The translations under genes and the position numbers were made by a program. From CAMLIZ01 sp040758375 (GTDB lineage: Bacteria; Pseudomonadota; Gammaproteobacteria; Burkholderiales; Burkholderiaceae_C), in contig JBFLWE010000006.1 of NCBI GenBank assembly GCA_040758375.1, positions 33,448-97,447 of the forward strand: 64,000 nucleotides of DNA, in the 5' to 3' direction. Below, one piece after another: positions 44,653 to 53,216 of this stretch (positions are counted from its first letter, which is position 1; every line of letters starts with the position of its first letter). The notes below the pieces were generated by a model. It was not told the DNA's origin, ran no database searches, and was given only the letters and a program-made list of their open reading frames with translations.

Positions 44653-46526
44653 AACGCCTGCAAGCCCTGCTGCGTGCCGGCTTCCTGCAGATGGAAGGTC
44701 TGTACAACTGGGCCTTCACCGACCGCTTCAACCCGCTGTACCACCTGGGGGCCATCACCTTCTTCCTGTTCTGGGTGGTGGCGGCCACGGGCCTGTACCT
44801 CTACGCCTTCTTCGAGACCGGCGTGGCCGATGCGTATGCGTCGGTGCAGGGCCTGCCGCAGAACCTGTGGGGCCTGGGCGGGCTGATGCGCAGCGTGCAC
44901 CGCTATGCCAGCGACGCGATGGTGCTGGCGATGGTGATCCACCTGCTGCGCCACTTCGCCTTCGACCGCTTTCGTGGCTTCCGCTGGTTTTCGTGGATCA
45001 CCGGCGTGGCGCTGATCTGGGGCGTGTACGCCTCCGGCGTCAACGGCTACATGCTCCCGTGGGACGCGCTGGCGCAGTTCGTCACCATCGCCAGCTTCGA
45101 GTGGCTCGACTGGCTGCCCATCTTCGGCGGCACCCTGATCCGCAACTTCGTGCATGCGAGCAGCGTGAACGACCGGCTGTTCTCATTGCTGGCCTTCATG
45201 CACATCGGCGTGCCGCTGGTGGTGTTGCTGCTGATGTGGGTGCACGTGCAGCGCGTGCCCAAGGCCGACACCAAGCCGCCGCGCCCGGTGGCGCTGGGGC
45301 TGGTGGGCATGCTGGTGGTGCTGGCGCTGCTGCAGCCGGTGAGCAGCCAGGGCGGGGCGGCCAACATGGCCACCGCGCCCACCGTGCTGTCGCTCGACTG
45401 GTTCTACCTGGCGCTGTTCCCGCTGGTGTACCAGTGGCCCATCGGCGGCGTGTGGGCGCTGGTGCTCGGGCTGACGCTGCTGCTGGCGGCGTTGCCGTGG
45501 CTGGGGCGCCGGCGGCGTGCGGCCGCCGAGCACTTCGAAGTGCGCCTGCACGAGGCCGGTGCCGCGCCGTTCGAAGCGCGCCCCGGCGAGACCCTGCTCG
45601 AAGCCGGCCTGCGCCAGGGGCTGGCGCTGCCTTACGAATGCCGCAGCGGCGGCTGCGGCGTGTGCCGCTGCACCGTGCTGCACGGCGAGGTGGACCCGGG
45701 TGTGTACCAGCCCGCCGCGCTGCCCGAGCGCGACCGGGCGCAGGGCCAGGTGCTGATGTGCTGCGCCACGCCGCTGTCGGACCTGGAGATCGAGGTGGCG
45801 CTGACCACCGGGCCGCGCGAAGTGCCGGTGTTCCAGGGGCGCGTGCAAAGCCTGCAGCGGCTGGCGCCCTCGGTGATGCGCATCATCGTCGCGCTGCCGC
45901 CGGGGCAGCCGCTGCAGCACGGCCCGGGCCAGTACATCAACATCCTGCTCGACGACGGCCAGCGCCGCGCCTTCTCAGTGGCCAACCGCCCCGAGGAGCG
46001 CGACCGCGTGGAGCTGCACGTGCGCCTGGTCCCCGGCGGGCGCTTCACCACCCACGTGTTTGAGCGCATGAAGGTCGGCGACGCGCTGCGCTTTGAAGGC
46101 CCGCTGGGCGGCTACCGCATGCAGGAAAGCGAGCACCCGATGCTGCTGGTGGCCGGCGCCACCGGCTTCGCGCCGGTGAAGAGCATCGTCGAAGACGCAT
46201 TCCAGCGCGGCCTGCAGCGCCCGATCCGCCTGTACTGGGGCGTGCGCCGCTGCGAAGACATCTACCTGCCCGAGTTGCCCGCGACATGGCAGCGCGAGCA
46301 TCCCAATTTCGAGTGGGTGCCGGTGATCTCGGACGAAGAGCCGCCGCCCGGCTGGCGCCGCGGGCTGGTGCACCACGCGATGCTGGGCGACTACCCCGAC
46401 CTGCGCGAGCACGAGGTGTATGTGTGCGGCTCGGCACGCATGGTGGAAGCCGCGGTGCCGGCGTTCATGGCGCAGGGGCTGAGGGAGGGGGCTTGTGCGT
46501 CGGATGCGTTTTTGGGGGCGGCGTAG
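44649..46526 (+). CDS. Cytochrome b - [2Fe-2S] ferredoxin - FAD/NAD(P) reductase fusion protein
   Basis: A 625-residue protein. Residues 1-285 are a cytochrome b domain with ligand pairs H84/H98 and H185/H199, paralogous to the gene at 41130. Residues 295-385 are a plant-type ferredoxin with C331, C336, C339 and C371. Residues 393-490 are an FAD domain with RAFSVANRP. Residues 495-615 are an NAD(P) domain with GATGFAPVKS and VYVCGSARM. The order gives a direct path NAD(P)H to FAD to [2Fe-2S] to hemes b in the membrane. ATGA overlap with the second subunit I gene suggests that protein is its electron acceptor. It is the last gene of the operon. Confidence 0.87.
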   Translation: MKRLQALLRAGFLQMEGLYNWAFTDRFNPLYHLGAITFFLFWVVAATGLYLYAFFETGVADAYASVQGLPQNLWGLGGLMRSVHRYASDAMVLAMVIHLLRHFAFDRFRGFRWFSWITGVALIWGVYASGVNGYMLPWDALAQFVTIASFEWLDWLPIFGGTLIRNFVHASSVNDRLFSLLAFMHIGVPLVVLLLMWVHVQRVPKADTKPPRPVALGLVGMLVVLALLQPVSSQGGAANMATAPTVLSLDWFYLALFPLVYQWPIGGVWALVLGLTLLLAALPWLGRRRRAAAEHFEVRLHEAGAAPFEARPGETLLEAGLRQGLALPYECRSGGCGVCRCTVLHGEVDPGVYQPAALPERDRAQGQVLMCCATPLSDLEIEVALTTGPREVPVFQGRVQSLQRLAPSVMRIIVALPPGQPLQHGPGQYINILLDDGQRRAFSVANRPEERDRVELHVRLVPGGRFTTHVFERMKVGDALRFEGPLGGYRMQESEHPMLLVAGATGFAPVKSIVEDAFQRGLQRPIRLYWGVRRCEDIYLPELPATWQREHPNFEWVPVISDEEPPPGWRRGLVHHAMLGDYPDLREHEVYVCGSARMVEAAVPAFMAQGLREGACASDAFLGAA

Positions 46527-46768
46527 GGGTCTACCGGGTCGCACTGGCGCCGGAATTGATTTTGGTCCGGGTCAGTCGATGGGCCTGTAAACAGCAGCAC
46601 TGCCACAACCCCGAGGGTTAGGGGGCGATATGCTGCAACTTTCATTTCCGAATGTTTCCAAGACACCCGATCGCACTTGCGTCGTGGGTTAGAGTTTCGG
46701 CGTCGCGAGAATTCCAGGGAGGACTTGGATCGAATCGCTGACGCAACCAATATCCGGAGGAATCGCAA

Positions 46769-47041
46769 ATGTCTTTCAATATCAAGCGGGCTCAGCGCGG
46801 CCAAGGCATGACCGAATACATCATCATCGTGGCCCTCATCGCCATCGCCGCCATCGTCGTCTACCAGTTTTTCGGTGAAACCGTTCGCCAACAGACCGCC
46901 GCCATTGCGACGGAACTGTCGGGCGGCAACGGCACCACTGCCCGGACTGCTGCGGCCACGGCGGCCACCAACGCCGGCACTGAGGCCTCTCGCCGCCGCA
47001 CCCTCGAAACCTACGTGGGCAACAACGAGGGCGGCAACTAA
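46769..47041 (+). CDS. flp: Flp-type pilin
   Basis: A 90-residue class III prepilin. The leader is short and basic, and the cleavage site fits RG|QGMTEY (after G11), with Glu at +5 and Tyr at +6, followed by the hydrophobic IIIVALIAIAAIVVYQFF. The C-terminal part is Ala/Thr-rich, long for Flp pilins. GGAGG precedes the ATG by 8 bases. The 242-base region upstream separates the Tad locus from the previous operon and should hold the promoter, but I see no clear -35/-10 pair. Confidence 0.93.
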   Translation: MSFNIKRAQRGQGMTEYIIIVALIAIAAIVVYQFFGETVRQQTAAIATELSGGNGTTARTAAATAATNAGTEASRRRTLETYVGNNEGGN

Positions 47042-47107
47042 GAGCGGCGCCACAGTCGTCACTTCTCGGGCTCCCGGGGGCTGATATCCCTGGGATCAGG
47101 AGTTTCC

Positions 47108-48484
47108 GTGGTTTTCGGTCGGGTTTCCGGCAGGGTTTACCGCGCGCGTTCGGTGGGGCAAATATTGCCAGCGGCAATATTCTTCCTGCTCGCGTGTTCG
47201 GCGTTCCTGTACTGGATGGTCAATTCTGGGCAGCTGGTGGCCGAGAAAATGCGGCTGACCAATGCTGCGGATGCTGCCGCATACAGCGCAGGGGTGGTTC
47301 ATGCGCGGGCCCTGAATTTCGACGCCTATACAAACCGGGCCATCATCGCGAATCAGATCGCGATCGCGCAAACCATCAGCCTGCTGTCGTGGGCCGACTA
47401 TGCGGTGGATGTTTTCTGCAATCTTGGCCCGCTGGGAGAGGCGGTGGGCGACACCGGGCCGCTGGCCGACGACATGCAGCGCTGGAGCGCACTGGCCGCC
47501 TTGGCGGTGGGTGACGCCTTCGCCACCTACTACAGCGGCGGAGAGGCCTGCACCGAGGCCCGGGATGCGATGGAACTCGCCAACGACGTGGCAGCCGGCA
47601 TGGTGACGATGTACGACTTTGTCTCCGTCGCGTTGGCGGGGTCCCAGGTGGCGATGCATCCGTCCACGGCGACGGAGGCGGTGCTCTTCGCGCGCGCGAC
47701 CGAGGTGGCGCAGCGTGCGGTCGATGCCACCGGCGCGAACATGCGCGCAGAGGTGATCGCCCTGCCGGGCAGTTACGGCGCGGCCAACTTCCTGCGGCGG
47801 TATTCAGGCAGCGACCGCACTCGGTTGCAGGGGGTCGTGCTCGATTCCCGCGACTCCTTCACCGCTGCGCGCAACTGGACGGTGAGGAAGCTGGCGGACT
47901 TCCAGCGGCATCGCATCGAACGCCGCGGTGGTACCGGCATGCCCGATCTCGACACCTGGCGGGCCGACGATTCGATGACGGAGCGCTGGCGTGTCTATCG
48001 ACTCTTTCGCGGGTGGCGGGACCGTTCGCAGACGGTTGGTGAATCGACCGTGGTGGCCTCCCGCGACTCCACCAGCGAGACCTCGTTGCACAGCTATACC
48101 CGGCAGTTCCAGGAGGCTCGCTATTCGGGCCTGCCTGCGGTTCACGATCTGCGCGATCTGTCCAGTCCGTCCGACCCGGCTCGCACGAGCTTCGGGGTTT
48201 CCGTGCGGGTTTCCAAGCGGGTCGGAGACACGTTGACTTCGCAGCACGCCGCGCAGGCCGGCCCGTCGGGGCGGCTTGCGGTGTTCGACGCGCCCGGAGC
48301 ACCCACTTCGATGGCTGCGCTCGCGCGTGCGCAGATCTTGTTCGACCGTCCTCCGCGCGCGGACGGTCGTACCGAGTACGCGAGCCTCTACAACCCGTAC
48401 TGGCAGGTGCGCCTTGTCGCACCCACTGCTGCCGACCGTGCATTTGCCGCCACCCGCCAGGGCGGGGTGGCCCTGCCGCCATGA
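47108..48484 (+). CDS. TadG-like pilus assembly protein
   Basis: A 458-residue protein with a GTG start (AGGAG five bases upstream). It has a short basic N-terminus and one membrane helix (QILPAAIFFLLACSAFLYWMV, about 18-38), followed by the KMRLTNAADAAAYSAGVVHARALNF segment typical of TadG/TadE-like N-terminal domains. The rest is a large periplasmic domain without recognised motifs. In Tad systems such proteins are minor pseudopilin-like or envelope-spanning components. Its stop overlaps the next gene by four bases. Confidence 0.82.
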   Translation: MVFGRVSGRVYRARSVGQILPAAIFFLLACSAFLYWMVNSGQLVAEKMRLTNAADAAAYSAGVVHARALNFDAYTNRAIIANQIAIAQTISLLSWADYAVDVFCNLGPLGEAVGDTGPLADDMQRWSALAALAVGDAFATYYSGGEACTEARDAMELANDVAAGMVTMYDFVSVALAGSQVAMHPSTATEAVLFARATEVAQRAVDATGANMRAEVIALPGSYGAANFLRRYSGSDRTRLQGVVLDSRDSFTAARNWTVRKLADFQRHRIERRGGTGMPDLDTWRADDSMTERWRVYRLFRGWRDRSQTVGESTVVASRDSTSETSLHSYTRQFQEARYSGLPAVHDLRDLSSPSDPARTSFGVSVRVSKRVGDTLTSQHAAQAGPSGRLAVFDAPGAPTSMAALARAQILFDRPPRADGRTEYASLYNPYWQVRLVAPTAADRAFAATRQGGVALPP

Positions 48485-49287
48485 CAGCTCGCGCGGCGCT
48501 GCTCCTGTGCATGCTGATGCAGCTGTTGTCGCAGGCGACGGCCGCGTCCGCGGCGCAACGGGCCTTCATGCCGCCGGAAGTGACCGCCCAGGAGCGCTTC
48601 GGCGTGGGCTTGCAGCTGGAGGCTGTCGGCGAGCTGGCTGCCTTCGACAGCGACGAGTACCGTCGCCGCCAGCGCGAGCGGTGCGAGAAGGTCCTGCACC
48701 AGCCTTATGTCAACGAGGTGCCGCTCGGGCTGGACGGCCGCCATCGCGAGACCATCGTCGTGCTGCCGGGCCGCTCTTACCTGTGGAGCGAAACCGAGCG
48801 GGTGGGTCCCCAAGCCGGCAGCCCATGCCGCTACGAGTTGAGGCACGAGCGCCGCCTCGTGGTGGCGCATTTTGACGGCAAGCGCACGCACACCGTGCAG
48901 TACGACTATTTGCGCCGTACCGTGGCCCGCAGTGTCGTCCTCGGCGACACCACCGCCCTGGCGGTCAAGGATCACGTCAGCACGTCATCCGGGCGCCAGC
49001 GCAACATCGCCGGGCTCACCTGCACCGATCGCGAGTTGGCGCGCGGGCCCGGCGATCCCAGCTTTGCGGTCACGGCTTGCGTCACAGGGCCGAGGCCCGT
49101 GGAGGGGCGAGAGCAGCCGCTCGTGCTGGCCAGGCATGTGGGACGGCAGGACCAGCCGATGATCCGCTGGGAGGCTCGTGCCGTTCGTCCGGCGGTGGAG
49201 GTGGATCTCGGGGCCTTCGAGGGTCCGCGCGGATTCCGCGAACAGCGAAAGGCCGCGGCGCAGGCGCCGCAGGAGGGCGACGAATGA
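48481..49287 (+). CDS. Exported hypothetical protein of the Tad locus
   Basis: A 268-residue protein with a signal peptide (about 1-22, ending TAASA). The mature part is charged and beta-rich, with four cysteines and segments such as RETIVVLPGRSYLWSE. No domain is recognised. It overlaps the TadG-like gene before it and the TadE-like gene after it (ATGA on both sides), so it belongs to the Tad operon and probably acts in the periplasm. Confidence 0.75.
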   Translation: MTARAALLLCMLMQLLSQATAASAAQRAFMPPEVTAQERFGVGLQLEAVGELAAFDSDEYRRRQRERCEKVLHQPYVNEVPLGLDGRHRETIVVLPGRSYLWSETERVGPQAGSPCRYELRHERRLVVAHFDGKRTHTVQYDYLRRTVARSVVLGDTTALAVKDHVSTSSGRQRNIAGLTCTDRELARGPGDPSFAVTACVTGPRPVEGREQPLVLARHVGRQDQPMIRWEARAVRPAVEVDLGAFEGPRGFREQRKAAAQAPQEGDE

Positions 49288-50021
49288 AAGCGGCCCGCTG
49301 CCAGCGCGGACAAGCCACGACCGAATTCGTGGTGCTGGCCCTGGCTCTGGTGCCGATGCTGCTGATCGTTCCGTTGCTCGGCAAGTACATCGACCTCATG
49401 CAGACCACCGAAGTGGCCAGTCGATACGTGGCTTTCGAAGGCGCTGTACACCACAGCGGCTCTGGCTGGAAAAGCGATGCGGTGCTCGCCGAGGAGGTGC
49501 GGCGCCGCTTCTTCAGCAACTCCGACGCGGGTATCAAGACGGGCGACGTCGCGGGCAACTTCAACGCCCACCGCAATGCGCTGTGGCGTGACCACGCCGG
49601 AAACCCGTTGGTCAACGACTTCGGCGGCCAGGTGGCAGTCAGCACCGAACGCCGCGGCTTCAACTTCTACGGACCCACGCGTGCGGTTTGGCGGGACGGT
49701 TTCGGCTTGCCCGAGGACAACCTCCACGTTGGCACTGTCACCGTTTCGCCGCTCAACGTGGTGGGGCTGGCCCCTTTCGACGCAATCAACCTGCGCATCG
49801 CGCGCCACACCGGCGTGCTGGTGGACAGCTGGGCGGCGCGCTCGGTGGCGGACGTGAGGAGCCGCGTCGAACGCAGCCCGGCCATTTATCCGGCGTCGGC
49901 CATCGAAGAGATGGTCACCCGGGCCGGCGAGCTGCCTCGACTGCTCACCGATCCGCTGCTGGTACCGGGTCTTCGGGACTGGGAAGTGGTGCCGAGCGAC
50001 CGTCTGGGAGGCGGGAGGTGA
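49284..50021 (+). CDS. TadE-like pseudopilin
   Basis: A 245-residue protein with a class III prepilin-type N-terminus: basic leader, G9|QATTEF (Glu at +5), then FVVLALALVPMLLIVPLLGKY. The long C-terminal domain is periplasmic and has no cysteine pair. TadE-like pseudopilins are processed by a prepilin peptidase and assist Flp fibre assembly. It is followed by a GTGA overlap. Confidence 0.82.
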   Translation: MKAARCQRGQATTEFVVLALALVPMLLIVPLLGKYIDLMQTTEVASRYVAFEGAVHHSGSGWKSDAVLAEEVRRRFFSNSDAGIKTGDVAGNFNAHRNALWRDHAGNPLVNDFGGQVAVSTERRGFNFYGPTRAVWRDGFGLPEDNLHVGTVTVSPLNVVGLAPFDAINLRIARHTGVLVDSWAARSVADVRSRVERSPAIYPASAIEEMVTRAGELPRLLTDPLLVPGLRDWEVVPSDRLGGGR

Positions 50022-50695
50022 CGCTGCGGCTCTTGTTGATCTTGCTCGCATGCGGCGCCTGGGCTTGCAGGGCCGGCGCCGCCGCGGCTTGGCCCGAGCT
50101 GCGCTGGCCCACGGGGTTGGAGCGCCAGGTGCTGGCCGAGGACATGCGGCTCAACGGCATGCCGGTGCGGTTGTACCAGTTCCGGGCGGACTGGTCTGTC
50201 CCGCAGCTGCGCGAGCGCCTGGGCGAGATGCTCGGACCGCGCATGCGTGCCGATCAGGTGGGGCGGCAATGGGTCGTCAGTGCGCCGGTGGGCGCCTCGA
50301 TCGTCACCCTGCGCATCCGTCCTTCCGCCGCCGGCGGTAGCGAGGGCGAGCTGATGCAGACAGGCCTGGATCGCGCAGCGGCGCGCGCTGCACCGCCTCC
50401 GCGGATGCCGGCCGACTCGCTGCTGATCAGCCAGAGCGAAGCGCAGGACGAGGGCCGTAGCGGCAGCGTGGTTCTGCTGCAGAACCGGCAGTCCACCGCC
50501 GCCAACGACGAATTCTTCAGCCGGCAGTTCGAGTCTCAGGGGCTGCGCAAGGTGGCCAGCCGGCAGAGCAAGGAAGGGGCACGGGCGATCCAGGCCTCGC
50601 ACTACGCCGGCGAGCGCCAGGATGCCAGCGTCGTGATTCAAGACCTGGGCGAGGTGAGGCTGGTGACGGTGCATCAGATGAGGGAATGGAAGTGA
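50018..50695 (+). CDS. Exported hypothetical protein of the Tad locus
   Basis: A 225-residue protein beginning at a GTG overlapping the previous stop, with GGGAG close upstream. It has a signal peptide (TLRLLLILLACGAWACRAGAAA) and a mature domain with WPTGLERQVLAEDMRLNGMPV. It ends in a strand-rich segment that repeats the theme ADWSVPQLRERLGEML. No family is recognised. Its 3' end overlaps the following pilin-like gene by 10 bases. Confidence 0.72.
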   Translation: MTLRLLLILLACGAWACRAGAAAAWPELRWPTGLERQVLAEDMRLNGMPVRLYQFRADWSVPQLRERLGEMLGPRMRADQVGRQWVVSAPVGASIVTLRIRPSAAGGSEGELMQTGLDRAAARAAPPPRMPADSLLISQSEAQDEGRSGSVVLLQNRQSTAANDEFFSRQFESQGLRKVASRQSKEGARAIQASHYAGERQDASVVIQDLGEVRLVTVHQMREWK

Positions 50696-50868
50696 ACAAG
50701 AAGGCACAGCAGGGACAGGCGATGTTCGAGTACGCGGTCGCGTGTGCGCTCGTCACGGCGCTGCTCGTCGCGCCTGTGGGCGGTGGGCGCTCGACGCTGG
50801 ACATCCTGCTCGAGGGCATCCAGCGCGGCTATGCGCGGCTGTTGACGGCGCTTGCCGTGCCGGTGTGA
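50686..50868 (+). CDS. Small second Flp-like pilin/pseudopilin
   Basis: A 60-residue protein with a class III leader, G10|QAMFEY (Glu at +5, Tyr at +6), then the hydrophobic AVACALVTALLVAPVG. Only ~30 residues follow the helix. The motif matches Flp pilins but the helix is shorter and contains a Pro. It could be a minor pilin or the ancestral type of Flp. An in-frame GTG at 50692 is an alternative start. Confidence 0.75.
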   Translation: MEVNKKAQQGQAMFEYAVACALVTALLVAPVGGGRSTLDILLEGIQRGYARLLTALAVPV

Positions 50869-50876
50869 GGGCTGGG

Positions 50877-51773
50877 ATGAAGATCAATCGCAACTGGGCG
50901 GTGCTTGGCGTTTCTCTGGTGGTGGGGGTGGCGGCCGCCCTGTCAGTGCAACGCTATATCAAGGACAGGGTGGCCGCAGCCCAGCCGCGGGCCGCGTCGC
51001 AGATGGTGGAGGTGGTGGTTGCCAACGAGAATCTGGCGCCCGGCACGCGGCTCGGGCCTGCCAACGTGGCGGTGCGCAAGATACCCAGGGAGTGGCTGCA
51101 CTCCAACGCCATCCAGCCGGGGCAGTTCGACCGCGCGGAGAACGCGGCCCTCGCGCTGCCCGCTGCCCGTGGCGAACCGCTGCTGTGGGCGCAGCTGGAG
51201 GGCCAGCGCGCGGCCAGCTTCTCGGCCCGGCTCGCTGCAGGCCGCCGCGCCGTCACCGTTCCGGTCGACGAGATCAGCTCCATCTCCGGCATGCTGGTTC
51301 CAGGCGATGCCATCGACCTGATCGTCGCCTTGCGGCGCGAGGGCGGGGTGATGATGTTGCCGCTGCTGCAGGACGTGAAGGTGCTCGCGACCGGGACCCA
51401 GGTGCAACCGGGCGGCCGCGACGAGAACGGCCGCGAACGCACCTACACCACTGTCACGCTCGACGCCACGCCCGAGGAAGCGCGGCGCATCATGGCCGCG
51501 CGCGAGGTGGGGCGTGTCACTGCGTTGCTTCGTGCGCCGGGCGACAGCGCGCGGCAGGACATGCGGCCAGAGAGCGCGTTGGCGTTGCTCGGGCTGGGGC
51601 GTGCAGCCCCACCGATGGGGCGCCTCCCCGTGCAGGTGCTGTATGGCGGCGGATCGCAAGGGCAGGCAGTACGCCCGCTGCCTGGCATCACGAAGGCGGA
51701 TTCCAGAACCGACCTGGCGGCAGACCCGCCGCGACAACATGCCATGAACGCCGCTAACAAGGCGGCGCAGTAG
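50877..51773 (+). CDS. cpaB: Flp pilus assembly protein CpaB/RcpC
   Basis: A 298-residue protein with an N-terminal membrane anchor (WAVLGVSLVVGVAAALSV) and an SAF domain (VVVANENLAPGTRLGPANVAVRKIP). It has the CpaB core GRRAVTVPVDEISSISGMLVPGDAIDLI, which includes the family's VPVD and PGDxVD signatures. It sits in the periplasm next to the secretin and is needed for Flp secretion. The last ~60 residues are low-complexity. It lies 12 bases before the secretin gene. Confidence 0.92.
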   Translation: MKINRNWAVLGVSLVVGVAAALSVQRYIKDRVAAAQPRAASQMVEVVVANENLAPGTRLGPANVAVRKIPREWLHSNAIQPGQFDRAENAALALPAARGEPLLWAQLEGQRAASFSARLAAGRRAVTVPVDEISSISGMLVPGDAIDLIVALRREGGVMMLPLLQDVKVLATGTQVQPGGRDENGRERTYTTVTLDATPEEARRIMAAREVGRVTALLRAPGDSARQDMRPESALALLGLGRAAPPMGRLPVQVLYGGGSQGQAVRPLPGITKADSRTDLAADPPRQHAMNAANKAAQ

Positions 51774-51785
51774 GAGAGGGAGTCC

Positions 51786-53216
51786 ATGTTCTCGTTTCAT
51801 CGCGGCACCACCGCGGCAGCCTTGCTCGTGCTGGCCTCATGCGTTTGCGCACAGCAGGCTGGGACGCCGCTGCCGGTGCCAAGCCCTGCGCCGTCGTCCA
51901 GGCCGGCTGCACAGGCCACGGCGCAGCCAGAGATCGAGATGTTCGCTGGCGAGTCGCGCGTGCTCCAGCATGTGCCGGCGGCACGCGTTGCCGTGGGCAA
52001 CGGCAAGCTGCTCACCGCTTCGGTGCTGGACAACAACGAGGTGCTGCTGTTCGCCAATTCACCAGGCCAATCCACCATGCAGGTCTGGACCCGCGGTGGC
52101 CGCATGCTGCAGTTCAAGGTCACGGTGCGTCCGTCCGACATGGGCCGCATGCGCGACGAGCTGCAGACGCTGTTCTCCGGCCTGACCACGCTGTCGATCC
52201 AAACGGTGGGCGACAAGATCGTGATCGATGGCCACAGCCTCAGCGAGGAGCAACTGTCGAAGATCGACGAGATCTCCAAGCGCTATCCGCAAGTCGTGAA
52301 CCTCACGCAGTTCCAGAAGGACCGTGCGTGGGAGAAGATGATCGTGATGGACGTGAAGGTCGTGGAGTTCAAGAACCGCGACAAGGTGCGCGAGATCGGG
52401 ATCCGCTGGGACGACAACGTCAACGGTCCCTCGTTTGGCATCGCAGGCGACGTTCACGCCAGCCGAATGCAGGGCGATGGCCGCTTCCTGGTAAATCCGC
52501 CGCAGGGGGCCAACATCATCGGCGTGGAGAACTTGCCGCGTCCGTTGGCGCCGTTCCGTACCTACCTTGGGCTGATCTCGGTGCTCAACTCGCGCATCCA
52601 CCTGATGGAGCAGGACGGTGACGCGGTAGTCCTGGCGCAGCCGCAGCTCACCTCGCGCAGCGGCAAGGAGGCCGAGTTCCACGTGGGCGGGCAAATCCCT
52701 TATGCCGCAGTGACGCAGATGGGGCAGACGGCCATCGCGTTTCAGAACTACGGCATCCAGGTGAAGATCAAGCCCTGGGTCGACCGCATGGGACAGATCC
52801 AGTCGGACATCATGGCCGAGGTCAGCGAGCCTGATGCCGACGTCAACCCGCACTCGGGCGTGCCGGGCTTGCGCACTCGCAAAGCCAAGACCTCCTTCAA
52901 CGTGCGCGCCGGCGAAACCATGGTCATCGCGGGCCTGCTGCAGCGGCGCAAGGGCGAGGCTGTCGCGCGCGTGCCCGGGCTCGGCAGCTTGCCTGTCGTC
53001 GGCGAGTTCTTCAAGTCCACGCGCACGGTCGACAGCGACTCGGAGTTGGTCGTCTTCGTGACCCCGACCGTGCTGGACCCGCAGGACGCGACGCAGACCG
53101 GCCGGCACGCCGATGCGCTGTTGCGCGCCGAGCGCTACCTTGAGCCTGACGCGCCTCAGCAGCCTTCGAAGCCAACGGCGGTGCCGCAGGAAAGCTTGCC
53201 CGCCCCTGCGCCGTGA
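51786..53216 (+). CDS. cpaC: Tad outer-membrane secretin CpaC/RcpA
   Basis: A 476-residue protein with a signal peptide (about 1-20) and a pilus-formation N-terminal domain (EMFAGESRVLQHVPAARVAV). A BON-like region (TLSIQTVGDKIVIDGHSLS) and the secretin core follow, with LAQPQLTSRSGKEAEFHVGGQIPY and VPGLGSLPVVGEFFKS. It forms the outer-membrane channel for the Flp fibre. The Pro-rich tail after 450 is probably disordered. Its stop overlaps the next gene's GTG. Confidence 0.94.
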   Translation: MFSFHRGTTAAALLVLASCVCAQQAGTPLPVPSPAPSSRPAAQATAQPEIEMFAGESRVLQHVPAARVAVGNGKLLTASVLDNNEVLLFANSPGQSTMQVWTRGGRMLQFKVTVRPSDMGRMRDELQTLFSGLTTLSIQTVGDKIVIDGHSLSEEQLSKIDEISKRYPQVVNLTQFQKDRAWEKMIVMDVKVVEFKNRDKVREIGIRWDDNVNGPSFGIAGDVHASRMQGDGRFLVNPPQGANIIGVENLPRPLAPFRTYLGLISVLNSRIHLMEQDGDAVVLAQPQLTSRSGKEAEFHVGGQIPYAAVTQMGQTAIAFQNYGIQVKIKPWVDRMGQIQSDIMAEVSEPDADVNPHSGVPGLRTRKAKTSFNVRAGETMVIAGLLQRRKGEAVARVPGLGSLPVVGEFFKSTRTVDSDSELVVFVTPTVLDPQDATQTGRHADALLRAERYLEPDAPQQPSKPTAVPQESLPAPAP

